Source: Kangiella sp. (GTDB lineage Bacteria; Pseudomonadota; Gammaproteobacteria; Enterobacterales; Kangiellaceae). Taken from it: a stretch of DNA of 49,929 nucleotides. A program made the translations under genes and the position numbers. This document shows positions 18,112 to 26,261 of the stretch, in pieces. Every line of letters begins with the position of its first letter. Position 1 is the first letter of the stretch. Below the pieces are notes generated by a model, which did no database searches, was not told the DNA's origin, and worked only from the letters and a program-made list of their open reading frames with translations. The stretch is from contig NVVT01000011.1 in the NCBI GenBank assembly GCA_002733465.1, positions 91,048 through 140,976 of the forward strand. Direction: 5' to 3'.

Positions 18112-18492
18112 ATGTTCAGTCATATCATGGTCGGCGCTAACGACGTCGAAAAGTCAAAGAAATTTTATGATGCTATTTTAGCTACCATGGGATACAGACC
18201 CGGCGTGATCGATGAAAAAGGTCGCTGTTTCTATATGGATAAACGAGGCGTTTTTGCCATTAGTCAACCCATAGATGGTGAAGATGCGTGCCATGGCAAT
18301 GGAAGCACTATTGGATTTGCAGCGGAATCAACAGATATCGCCGATGCTTGGCATGCTGCCGGTCTTGCAAACGGTGGAATTGATTGTGAAGAACCGCCAG
18401 GATTAAGAGCAGGAACAATTGGTAATTTATATCTTGCCTATTTACGCGACCCGTCAGGCAATAAAGTATGCGCTCTTCACCGAGTGAGTTAA
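18112..18492 (+). CDS. VOC-family (glyoxalase/bleomycin-resistance fold) protein
   Basis: The 126-residue protein is a single vicinal-oxygen-chelate unit pair: MFSHIMVGANDVEKSKKFYDAIL at the N-terminus, a central GSTIGFAAES strand, and a C-terminal YLAYLRDPSGNKVCALHR strand carrying DPSGN. Relatives are small dimeric metalloenzymes such as glyoxalase-like or antibiotic-binding proteins, and the reaction cannot be given. An ATAGGA site lies about 6 bases before the ATG. It is single, closed by a strong hairpin terminator. Confidence 0.9.
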   Translation: MFSHIMVGANDVEKSKKFYDAILATMGYRPGVIDEKGRCFYMDKRGVFAISQPIDGEDACHGNGSTIGFAAESTDIADAWHAAGLANGGIDCEEPPGLRAGTIGNLYLAYLRDPSGNKVCALHRVS

Positions 18493-18497
18493 TATTC

Positions 18498-18534
18498 TTC
18501 AAGAAGAGAATCAAAACTTGTTTCTCTTCTTGAA
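18498..18534. terminator. Bidirectional terminator between convergent VOC and membrane-protein genes
   Basis: TTCAAGAAGAGAA (18498-18510) and TTCTCTTCTTGAA (18522-18534) form a perfect 13-bp stem around an 11-base loop between two convergent genes. The T tract is poor on both sides, but position and stem length make termination the likely role. Confidence 0.7.
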
Positions 18535-18545
18535 TTCTATTCAAA

Positions 18546-19007
18546 TTAAGAAATCCATCCTTTATTTTTAGCATTGTTTGATAGCCAGACTAACAACGCC
18601 GCTATTATCATTACCATACTCGGCATAATAGCTTGTCCAGGTCCGTATACAGTCATTGCATCTATCACAAAAAATGAATGATACATTTGGACAATTACAC
18701 CAACTAAAGAAAGCACAAGCACAGGAAAAGCAATCGCTTTTTTTAAAGCCAGTAATAGGCTTCCAGTCCCCCCACCAAGTACTGCGCAAGCAAATGCAAT
18801 AGTTGCCCACATGGGCACATTTTCATAGAGGTTTCTTTCTGCTTCCGGTAAAGCCGCTAACATTTCAGGTGTCATCATCATTTGTGCAGCAAATGCCATA
18901 ACACCTAATAAATTCCAAACCAAGGCCACCCAAGCAACAACGCTAAACCATCTTGGGATTTCACCTGTTATGTCATTATCTAGGAAATTTGATGCTTCAT
19001 CATTCAT
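18546..19007 (-). CDS. Four-helix integral membrane protein, unknown function
   Basis: The 153-residue protein has a short polar N-terminus and four hydrophobic segments (about 20-45, 67-88, 92-113 and 124-143), with a conserved-looking AAQMMMTPEMLAALPE loop after the first. A strong AAGGAG site precedes the ATG. Similar small proteins are often annotated as putative sugar transporter or conserved membrane protein without experimental support. It is divergent from the potassium-channel gene and convergent with the VOC gene, so it stands alone. Confidence 0.82.
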   Translation of the reverse strand: MNDEASNFLDNDITGEIPRWFSVVAWVALVWNLLGVMAFAAQMMMTPEMLAALPEAERNLYENVPMWATIAFACAVLGGGTGSLLLALKKAIAFPVLVLSLVGVIVQMYHSFFVIDAMTVYGPGQAIMPSMVMIIAALLVWLSNNAKNKGWIS

Positions 19008-19157
19008 AGTCTTCTCCTTATTTTTGTTATATAGTTTGATGCGTTGGAACGAACGAGTTTGTCAAAAAACACCTAATAATAGCACGAATAGAATTGAAAT
19101 TTTAATTCAACTCTCTTTTGCGATTTTTCTTTCAAGACAACTTATCAAGGAATTTAA

Positions 19158-19868
19158 ATGCCAAGCATTAAACGCATAATCGAAAAATCGGATACAGCTC
19201 AAGGAAAAGCCTTTGATTTAACTATGCAAACATTGATTATACTATCAATTATTACATTTTCGGTTGAAACGTTACCCGATTTAGAGGAACAAACCCGATA
19301 TTACCTGAGGATGTTTGAAGTCATTACAGTTTCTATATTTACAATCGAGTATATTTCTCGATTCATCGTAGCAACTAGTAAAAAGGCCTTTGTGTTTTCT
19401 TTTTTTGGCATTGTTGATATGTTATCTATATTACCTTTTTACTTATCAACTGGTTTGGATTTAAGAGCCGTTAGAATGCTACGCTTGTTTCGTCTGTTTA
19501 GAATCTTAAAATTAGTTAGATATAACGCTGCAATGAATCGATTTAAGTCTGCGTTTGCAATTGCAAAAGAAGAATTGATGTTATTTTTATTTGCTACGAT
19601 GGCGATGTTTTATTTATCGGGCGTAGGCATTTATTATTTTGAAAATGAAGCTCAGCCTGAAGCCTTCAGCTCGATATTTCATAGTCTTTGGTGGTCTGTA
19701 ATTACTTTAACGACTGTTGGCTACGGAGATATCTATCCAATCACTGCAGGCGGAAAAATATTTACTTTTTTCATTTTAATTATTGGCTTAGGTATTGTCT
19801 CGATCCCCGCCGGATTAATTGCTTCAGCTTTATCTAAAGCCCGAACTATGGAAAGTGATGAAGATTAG
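19158..19868 (+). CDS. Voltage-gated-type potassium channel (six-helix Kv-like)
   Basis: The 236-residue protein has six membrane segments. S4 is a classic voltage sensor with Arg/Lys every third residue (RAVRMLRLFRLFRILKLVR, about 103-121). The pore loop carries the selectivity filter TTVGYGD (185-191), followed by S6. There is no C-terminal RCK or cyclic-nucleotide domain. The size and layout match bacterial KvAP-like ion transport proteins that set membrane potential and potassium flux. A CAAGGA site lies upstream. The egtB reading frame starts about 40 bases after its stop; co-transcription is possible. Confidence 0.94.
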   Translation: MPSIKRIIEKSDTAQGKAFDLTMQTLIILSIITFSVETLPDLEEQTRYYLRMFEVITVSIFTIEYISRFIVATSKKAFVFSFFGIVDMLSILPFYLSTGLDLRAVRMLRLFRLFRILKLVRYNAAMNRFKSAFAIAKEELMLFLFATMAMFYLSGVGIYYFENEAQPEAFSSIFHSLWWSVITLTTVGYGDIYPITAGGKIFTFFILIIGLGIVSIPAGLIASALSKARTMESDED

Positions 19869-19907
19869 ACGTTCTACGGTTTCAAAAAATTCTTTTTATA
19901 TGATATA

Positions 19908-21137
19908 TTGGTTTATCTTAAAAAGTATTTTGAGTGTAGGTGTTTTATCAATGATGAATTAAAAGAGCTGTATCTTTGCGTTAGAAAAGAAAGTGAATCA
20001 ATTTCACAACCGCTTTCATCAGAAGATATGCAAATTCAATCAATGGCTGATGCGTCGCCTATAAAATGGCATTTGGCCCATACCTCTTGGGCTTTCGAAA
20101 CTTTTATCCTTAAAGATCAAATTAAGAACTATCAAGCCTTTGATGCAAATTTTGAATATTTTTTTAACTCCTATTACAATGCCATAGGAGAACAATTTCC
20201 TCGCGCCCAACGAGGTCTTCTAAGTCGCCCTAATAACCAAACAATTACCAAATATCGAAAGCATGTAGATATCGCTATGTGCGAACTTATAGAGAATTAT
20301 GAAAATTCGATTAGCAAAGAGACAATTAAATTAATCACTCTTCTGATTAACCATGAACAACAACACCAAGAACTAATGTTGACCGATCTAAAACATGCGT
20401 TGTTTCAAAATCCTACGTATCCAGAATATAAACCAAACTCTCGTTCTAGTCTTAGAAACCTATACATTGATCAACCGTTAACTTGGATAGAATTTGAAGC
20501 TGGTTTATATGACGTTGGCCATCAAGATGAGTCTTTTCACTTTGACAATGAAGGACCGCAACATAAATATTATCTTGAAAGTTTCAAATTAGCATCTCGG
20601 TTAGTTACCAATGGTGAATACCTAAAATTTATGGAAGATGGCGGTTATCAAGATGCAAAATATTGGCTGTCAGAAGCTTGGGGGTCTATCAAAGATAAAA
20701 AAAGTATGGCCCCTATGTATTGGATTAAAAAAGATAATAAATGGTTTCAATACACTCTTTTTGGATTGCAACCGTTAGACTTAAATAAGCCAGTACAACA
20801 TATAAACTATTTTGAAGCTAATGCGTATGCAACTAGCGTTAACAAAAGATTGCCAACAGAACAAGAATGGGAAGTTGCGGCTAAAAATGAACAATTCAAA
20901 TTGAACGAGATGTTTAACCATCTATGGCAATGGACATCGAGTAGCTATTGCGCCTATCCCGGTTTTAAAATTGTTAACGGCGCCATTGGAGAATATAACG
21001 GTAAGTTTATGGTCAATCAATATGTTTTACGTGGTGGCTCAAAAGCCACACCGCAAGGTCATATTAGGGCATCATACCGTAACTTTTTTTACCCTAATGC
21101 CTCTTGGCAATATACTGGATTAAGATTGGCGGAATAG
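19908..21137 (+). CDS. egtB: Ergothioneine biosynthesis protein EgtB (sulfoxide synthase)
   Basis: The 409-residue protein joins an N-terminal DinB-like iron domain to a C-terminal formylglycine-enzyme/sulfatase-modifying fold. The iron-ligand histidines are visible in KWHLAHTSW (His55/58) and INHEQQHQE (His149 and His153); VLRGGS and ASYRNFF mark the C-terminal domain. EgtB couples trimethylhistidine (hercynine) with a thiol donor and oxygen. The start is unclear: no ATG lies upstream of the conserved N-terminus, so TTG 19908 is the most plausible, without a good ribosome site. It is followed 33 bases later by egtD. No egtA, egtC or egtE is in the window, so direct use of cysteine is possible. 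Confidence 0.9.
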   Translation: MVYLKKYFECRCFINDELKELYLCVRKESESISQPLSSEDMQIQSMADASPIKWHLAHTSWAFETFILKDQIKNYQAFDANFEYFFNSYYNAIGEQFPRAQRGLLSRPNNQTITKYRKHVDIAMCELIENYENSISKETIKLITLLINHEQQHQELMLTDLKHALFQNPTYPEYKPNSRSSLRNLYIDQPLTWIEFEAGLYDVGHQDESFHFDNEGPQHKYYLESFKLASRLVTNGEYLKFMEDGGYQDAKYWLSEAWGSIKDKKSMAPMYWIKKDNKWFQYTLFGLQPLDLNKPVQHINYFEANAYATSVNKRLPTEQEWEVAAKNEQFKLNEMFNHLWQWTSSSYCAYPGFKIVNGAIGEYNGKFMVNQYVLRGGSKATPQGHIRASYRNFFYPNASWQYTGLRLAE

Positions 21138-21170
21138 CTTTTATATTTAGAATGTATTGGAGAGAATGCA

Positions 21171-22169
21171 ATGGACGACAACTATTTATATTCAAATAGC
21201 GCTGAACAAGATTATTTCATTAACAGCGGAAGTAATACGACTAATGAAGTTGATGAAATATTTCTTCAAGATGTTATTGAAGGATTAAGCCATTCTCAAA
21301 AATCACTGCCATGTAAATATTTTTACGACGAAACAGGATCTCGGTTATTCGAACAAATTTGTCAACTTGATGAATATTATATTACTCGAACTGAATTAGA
21401 ACTTCTAGAGAATATAAAACAAGAGCTTGCAAATGAAATTGGCGAAAATGCAGTAATCATTGAACCCGGTGCAGGCGCTGGAAAAAAAATACAAATATTA
21501 CTTCATGCATTAGAATCGCCACAGACGTATGTACCAATGGACATCTCAAAAGATTTTCTTTTTTATAGCGCCAAGGTCATTCAAGAAAATTTTCGCAATA
21601 TAGAAGTTTCTCCTATTCAAGGTGATTTTACTAAGCCTATAAAATGGTTAGATAAGAATAGTGACAATCGAATTGTATTCTTCCCAGGTTCAACTATTGG
21701 GAATTTTGAAGCAGAATTGGCAGTCAGTTTTCTACAAAATATGAAAGCTCTTATGGGTAAAAAAGGCTCAATGATTATAGGCGTTGATCGAATAAAAGAT
21801 CGACAAACTTTAGTTAATGCTTATGATGATTCATCAGGCATAACCTCAGACTTTAATAAAAATCTACTTGTACGTATTAATCGAGAACTAAATGGCAATT
21901 TTAATTTAAATGCCTTTCAGCATAGTGCTATTTTTAATGAAGTTGATTCAAGAATAGAAATGCATTTAATTAGTACAATACAACAAGATGTTAGGATAAA
22001 TGGACATGTTATAAGATTTCAAAAAGATGAAGCCATTCATACCGAAAACTCTCATAAATATTCAGATAAAAGCTTTATAAAACTTGTTTCCAAAGCCGGT
22101 CTAAAATCAGTTAAATATTGGGTTGATAGTAAAAATTTATTTAACATTTACTATTTGGTACCTGAATAA
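21171..22169 (+). CDS. egtD: L-histidine N-alpha-methyltransferase EgtD
   Basis: The 332-residue protein matches the EgtD family: KSLPCKYFYDETGSRLFEQI at the N-terminus, the SAM-binding IEPGAGAGKK motif, YVPMDISKDFL, FFPGSTIGNF and a C-terminal KDEAIHTENSHKYS segment that helps bind histidine. It trimethylates histidine to hercynine, the substrate of EgtB just upstream, so the pair forms the core ergothioneine pathway in the cytoplasm. A TTGGAGAG site precedes the ATG. The 3' end overlaps the convergent alpha/beta-hydrolase gene by 19 bases. Confidence 0.95.
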   Translation: MDDNYLYSNSAEQDYFINSGSNTTNEVDEIFLQDVIEGLSHSQKSLPCKYFYDETGSRLFEQICQLDEYYITRTELELLENIKQELANEIGENAVIIEPGAGAGKKIQILLHALESPQTYVPMDISKDFLFYSAKVIQENFRNIEVSPIQGDFTKPIKWLDKNSDNRIVFFPGSTIGNFEAELAVSFLQNMKALMGKKGSMIIGVDRIKDRQTLVNAYDDSSGITSDFNKNLLVRINRELNGNFNLNAFQHSAIFNEVDSRIEMHLISTIQQDVRINGHVIRFQKDEAIHTENSHKYSDKSFIKLVSKAGLKSVKYWVDSKNLFNIYYLVPE

Positions 22170-22960
22170 TTATAAAAATTAGCAATCTCACGCCACATAA
22201 CTGTCGGATTTGCATACATTGGAAAATGACCACAATCGGGTATTTCAGACAATCTAACACCTTTCGATTCAATATCTTCTAAATAGGAAAGTGATTTGTT
22301 TTGCTCTCCATACATAAACATTTTAGGGCAAGCTAAGCTTAAAAACTTATTCATCAAATTTCCATTATCCGATAATTCTACCATTGATTTGAAAATGGTA
22401 GGTACGGCTTTGGCTCTCACTTTATGGCGTAAACTGGCAGAATATAAAGGGCTTGAATAAGCTGGCGAATTTAAAGTTCGTTGAATAAAGTTTTCAAAAA
22501 AATCATCCGCATTATCTGCAGGGTGCTCAACAATTTGCCGACTTAAAAAGCAATCTTCTGGGGCGATATTACCCTCAATATCAATAAAACTAAGAACTCT
22601 TTCAGGGCAGTGATCCGCTAACATTAACGCAGTTAATCCGCCCATTGAATGTCCAACTAAATGAAAACGATCGATATTTTCTTTATCTAACATCGCTAGC
22701 GCTGTTTTCAATAAAAAAGGAATGGATACTTTTTCTAGATTTGTACAGGTTGTTTCTCCACAACCAGGAGCATCATAAGCAAAAAATGGATATTCTTTGA
22801 GGCTACTCTGTCTAATAATGTCAGCGTAGTCTTCTTTTGTGGAACCAAAACCATGTAAGAAAACGATCGGGGGTAGCGAGCCTTTACGCGAAATAGCTGA
22901 TACATTTAATTGGATACCATCAACTTCTATTTCGGTATTAAATTTCTTAAATTCGTTCAT
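22151..22960 (-). CDS. Alpha/beta hydrolase
   Basis: The 269-residue protein has the oxyanion-loop HGFGS (36-40), nucleophile elbow GHSMGG (Ser105) and catalytic His in DCGHFP (His245), so the triad is present apart from an acid I cannot place with certainty (the MYGEQN segment near 216 is a candidate). No signal peptide, so cytoplasmic. It lies 18 bases after the aminotransferase gene on the same strand and is probably the last gene of the AGCS/RraA/aminotransferase operon, where it might open an ester, lactone or amide of the substrate. Substrate unknown. Confidence 0.88.
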   Translation of the reverse strand: MNEFKKFNTEIEVDGIQLNVSAISRKGSLPPIVFLHGFGSTKEDYADIIRQSSLKEYPFFAYDAPGCGETTCTNLEKVSIPFLLKTALAMLDKENIDRFHLVGHSMGGLTALMLADHCPERVLSFIDIEGNIAPEDCFLSRQIVEHPADNADDFFENFIQRTLNSPAYSSPLYSASLRHKVRAKAVPTIFKSMVELSDNGNLMNKFLSLACPKMFMYGEQNKSLSYLEDIESKGVRLSEIPDCGHFPMYANPTVMWREIANFYNYSGTK

Positions 22961-22978
22961 GTTATTTCATTCCCAATT

Positions 22979-24211
22979 CTAATCCGTCAAAGATTCACAA
23001 AACACTTCTATTTTTTCGCACGCTACTCGTAAAGAATCATCATCTAAAGCATAGGCAATGCGAAGATATGGGCCTAGACCAAAAGCACTGCCATGCACCA
23101 CGGCGACATTCATTTCTTCTAGCAATGCACTAGCAACATCTTTATCGCTTTGTAAGTGTTTTCCAGCGTTGGTTTTTTTACCTAATAACGCTGAACAATC
23201 TGCGAAAATATAAAAAGCGCCTGAAGGGCTTTCACAGCTCAATCCTGAAATATTATTTAATGTTTTTACTAATCGATCACGGCGTTTAACAAAAACATTT
23301 CTTGACTGCTCAAGGAAGTCCTTATCTCCTTGTAAAGCTGCCAATGCGGCATGCTGAGCAATTGAACATGCTCCAGAAGTTTGTTGCCCTTGCAGTTTAA
23401 TCATTGCATCTATTAACCATTGCGGACCAATACCAAAACCAATTCGCCAACCAGTCATCGCATAGGCTTTAGAAACACCATTCATGGTTAAAATTCTATT
23501 TTGTAAATCAGGTGCTACTTGAGCCAAAGTATAAAACTCTAAATCATCAAAAATAAGATGCTCGTAAATGTCATCGGAAAGAACCATAACATGTTCATGT
23601 TTTCGCAAACAATCGGCTAATGCTTCAAGTTCATTTTTTGTATAAACGGCGCCAGTCGGATTAGACGGCGAATTAAGAATCAACCACTTTGTCTTATTAG
23701 TAATAGCCTTGTTTAATGCGTCAGCAGTAATTTTAAAACCGCTCGAATGGTCACATGAAGTAATCACAGGCTTACCGCCACAAACTTCCACCATTTCAGG
23801 ATAGCTCACCCAGAATGGCGCAGGTATTATAACTTCATCATTCTCATTTAGAGTTGCCGCTAATGCATTAAATAAAACTTGCTTTCCGCCCGTACAAACA
23901 ATTGTTTGCTGCCAGTGACAGTCTATATTATTTTCATCGTTGAATTTTTTTGCAACCGCTTGCCTTAGCTCTTTTAATCCTGCGACTTGGGTGTAACGGG
24001 TAAACCCTGCTTGTATAGCTTGAATAGCCGCTGCGGAAATATGCTCTGGTGTATCAAAATCGGGTTCGCCCGCACAGAGTGAAATTATAGTTTCACCCGC
24101 TGCTCTTTTTTCAGCGACTCTATCTATCACTTTGTAAGTTGCAGATGGTTGTGAGCGTTCTAAAAATCGGTTTAATACATTTGTATTAGTCTTACTCACT
24201 TCTCTCTCCAT
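22979..24211 (-). CDS. PLP-dependent class I aminotransferase (AspC/AspB-like)
   Basis: The 410-residue protein has all fold-type I signatures: SLCAGEPDFDTPEHI, NSPSNPTGAVY (Asn184 region), the SDDIYEHLIF ring-stacking and Asp segment, PLP-lysine in NGVSKAYAMTGWRIG (Lys248) and the carboxylate-binding Arg in YLRIAYA. It resembles the Ib aspartate/prephenate-type aminotransferases. The start overlaps the preceding RraA-family gene by 16 bases, so the two are co-translated. In this operon it probably deaminates the amino acid taken up by the AGCS symporter to a 2-oxo acid for the aldolases. A role as the missing ergothioneine C-S lyase is unlikely. Confidence 0.93.
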   Translation of the reverse strand: MEREVSKTNTNVLNRFLERSQPSATYKVIDRVAEKRAAGETIISLCAGEPDFDTPEHISAAAIQAIQAGFTRYTQVAGLKELRQAVAKKFNDENNIDCHWQQTIVCTGGKQVLFNALAATLNENDEVIIPAPFWVSYPEMVEVCGGKPVITSCDHSSGFKITADALNKAITNKTKWLILNSPSNPTGAVYTKNELEALADCLRKHEHVMVLSDDIYEHLIFDDLEFYTLAQVAPDLQNRILTMNGVSKAYAMTGWRIGFGIGPQWLIDAMIKLQGQQTSGACSIAQHAALAALQGDKDFLEQSRNVFVKRRDRLVKTLNNISGLSCESPSGAFYIFADCSALLGKKTNAGKHLQSDKDVASALLEEMNVAVVHGSAFGLGPYLRIAYALDDDSLRVACEKIEVFCESLTD

Positions 24212-24828
24212 TCTAATAAATCCATCAACTCTAAGGTTGTTTTTCCTGTGCTCAATTGCTTCATCATGATCGCTTCTTTCTCTTCACGTGCTTTACCTTT
24301 TTGAATAATGTCTAACGCGATATTTTTTGGTAATACAACTACACCATCATCGTCAGCGATCACTAAGTCGCCCAACTGAACTGGGGTACCCGTTATTTGG
24401 ATAGAATCACCGACTGAGTTATAACTCGCTTTTTCTGTACCACAAACCGAAATACCCCGGCTAAAAACAGGGAATTTTCTTTGCCTTAGAGCCACAATAT
24501 CTCGTACGCCACCGTCAATAACCAACCCTTTTATTCCCGAATATTGAGCGGCTACTGTGAGCACTTCCCCCCAATAACCAGCAACAAAATCATCAGTCGT
24601 TACTACCATAACACTGCCCGCCGGTGCTTTTTCTAAAGCAATTTGAATCGCTAAATTATCCCCAGGTGTACATGCCACTGGATAGGCCGGACCCGATAAA
24701 ATAGCCCCTTGCCAAACGGCTGTTATTTCTCTATCTAAAGCACAATTTTTAATATTGGATGCCTCATAGAGTGTTGATGTACCAAGCGTTTTAGCGAGTT
24801 CTAATTCAGTTTCGGTATAAATAGCCAT
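24196..24828 (-). CDS. RraA/HMG-aldolase-family protein, copy 1
   Basis: The 210-residue protein is a member of the RraA-like family, which includes 4-hydroxy-4-methyl-2-oxoglutarate/4-carboxy-4-hydroxy-2-oxoadipate aldolases and oxaloacetate decarboxylases. The pyruvate-binding Arg and metal-binding Asp of true aldolases are present in VIDGGVRD (Arg109, Asp110), preceded by GYWGEVLTVAA; the E. coli RNase regulator RraA lacks this Arg-Asp pair. The start directly follows the stop of copy 2, and the end overlaps the aminotransferase start. It is one of three tandem paralogues that are clearly diverged, hence probably specialised. Substrate unknown. Confidence 0.88.
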   Translation of the reverse strand: MAIYTETELELAKTLGTSTLYEASNIKNCALDREITAVWQGAILSGPAYPVACTPGDNLAIQIALEKAPAGSVMVVTTDDFVAGYWGEVLTVAAQYSGIKGLVIDGGVRDIVALRQRKFPVFSRGISVCGTEKASYNSVGDSIQITGTPVQLGDLVIADDDGVVVLPKNIALDIIQKGKAREEKEAIMMKQLSTGKTTLELMDLLEWREK

Positions 24829-25503
24829 TTATCCTTTCCTTTGCAAGGTATGATAATTCATTTTTTCTCTTGCTTGTTTAATACTATCGCCAGCCTTTAT
24901 TCGCTCTCGTATAGCCTCTTCAACGGTTTCAATTTCATGTGCGATTTTGGCAACTTCTTGCGCAAATTTTCTTGGGACAACTACCACGCCATTTGCATCT
25001 GCTATCACGATATCTTGATCTTCCACTCTCACGTTACCAATATTTACGGTGCCATTAACTGAGTCAACTTCTACTCTATCTTTACCGGTCCTCATCGAAC
25101 GTCCTGCAGTAAATAATTTGTAATCATCTCCAATAGCTTTATTGACGTCTCGACATACACCATCTATCACTGTTCCCGCAATTTTTTTAATGCCTGCATA
25201 TTGAGTTAAAATATCCCCCCAAACCGTGCAGTCAAGGCGACCGTCATTATCTATTACAACAATGTCGCCCGTTTTAACATCATCTATATAATCGCCTACC
25301 GTTCCAGCGGGGATCCCAGCAGAGACATACTTAACTGTAAATGCAGGGCCAACAATCACTTCGGTATAATCTTTTAATGGCATGATCCCTAACGTTTGCC
25401 CACAAATCCCCATTTTATCTAAAGCATCGGATACACCCGGTGTATCCAATCCTTTAAATAATTCGACTAATGATTTATTTTCTATTTCTTGCTTTTGATT
25501 CAT
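24829..25503 (-). CDS. RraA/HMG-aldolase-family protein, copy 2
   Basis: The 224-residue protein carries SDALDKMGI near the N-terminus, the CTVWGDILTQYAG block, the Arg-Asp pair in VIDGVCRD (Arg118, Asp119) and a C-terminal ADANGVVVVPR strand. These are the features of HMG/CHA-type aldolases and oxaloacetate decarboxylases, which use a divalent metal and bind pyruvate enolate. It abuts copy 1 with no gap and follows copy 3 by 54 bases. Its helical C-terminus (AIRERIKAGDSIKQAREKM) is typical of the trimeric enzymes. Which of the three paralogues is catalytic for which substrate cannot be told. Confidence 0.88.
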   Translation of the reverse strand: MNQKQEIENKSLVELFKGLDTPGVSDALDKMGICGQTLGIMPLKDYTEVIVGPAFTVKYVSAGIPAGTVGDYIDDVKTGDIVVIDNDGRLDCTVWGDILTQYAGIKKIAGTVIDGVCRDVNKAIGDDYKLFTAGRSMRTGKDRVEVDSVNGTVNIGNVRVEDQDIVIADANGVVVVPRKFAQEVAKIAHEIETVEEAIRERIKAGDSIKQAREKMNYHTLQRKG

Positions 25504-25557
25504 TCTGTTATTCTCGCTTTTTTAGTCTTTTAGATTCGATCAACTAGAGCAAAATTT

Positions 25558-26235
25558 TTAGCTATTATTAATCGCTTCAAATTGTTTATCGTGCATCACT
25601 TCGGCTACGGATTTTCCAGAACGAACCGCTTCAACCATTCCATTTTGCCGAGTATCTATTCTTTCGGCTAATTCAATCACAGCATCTATTTCAGAAGCCG
25701 GAATAAAAACCGTTCCGCAACCATCTGCAATCACATAATCATCTTCATTAACGGTAATTCCCGCAAACTGAAGCGGACACGCGGAATCTAATTGGATCAC
25801 CCGATTTCGCGCGCTGATCATGGTTATTCCTTTGCCATACAACGGATAGTCTATTGATTCACTGCCATCAATATCTCGACTGCATCCATCAATCACCGTG
25901 CCTTGAATGTTTTTTTGTTTTGCTGCGTTAGCTAAAATATCTCCCCAACAAGAAACACCATCTGTACCACCGGCAATCACTAATATTCTATCGTGACTAC
26001 TTTCATTCACCGCGTCGATCACCGGCGAAATTAAATGCACTGTAGGTTTTTCAGTTTGTTTTGGACCAAGTTTTACAGTACTTGCTCTACCAACAATTTT
26101 TTTGCAATTCCACAAAGGCCTCACGCCAAAAGTTGCACCGTCTAACTCTAAAAAATCTAGCGCATCAGAAATAGTATTGGTGTCTAGGTTGGCTAATCGA
26201 GTTAATCTAGTTGATAAGTTCGAGTTGTTTGTCAT
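25558..26235 (-). CDS. RraA/HMG-aldolase-family protein, copy 3
   Basis: The 225-residue protein has the same fold markers: NTISDALDFLELDG, GVSCWGDILANAA, the Arg-Asp pair in VIDGCSRD (Arg120, Asp121) and VIADGCGTVFIPA. It is the first of three tandem paralogues after the AGCS symporter (26-base gap). Its lid region (KQTEKPTVHLISPVID) differs strongly from copies 1 and 2, so it may act on a different intermediate. All three keep the aldolase residues, which argues for catabolic enzymes rather than RNase E inhibitors. Confidence 0.87.
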   Translation of the reverse strand: MTNNSNLSTRLTRLANLDTNTISDALDFLELDGATFGVRPLWNCKKIVGRASTVKLGPKQTEKPTVHLISPVIDAVNESSHDRILVIAGGTDGVSCWGDILANAAKQKNIQGTVIDGCSRDIDGSESIDYPLYGKGITMISARNRVIQLDSACPLQFAGITVNEDDYVIADGCGTVFIPASEIDAVIELAERIDTRQNGMVEAVRSGKSVAEVMHDKQFEAINNS

Positions 26236-26261
26236 GTTGATAACTTCCGATTGGATATAAT

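Noticed and set aside
22979..24211. Aminotransferase as the missing ergothioneine C-S lyase (EgtE)
   Set aside because: It lies on the other strand within the AGCS/RraA operon and has the full set of AspC-type aminotransferase residues, so a catabolic role is more likely.
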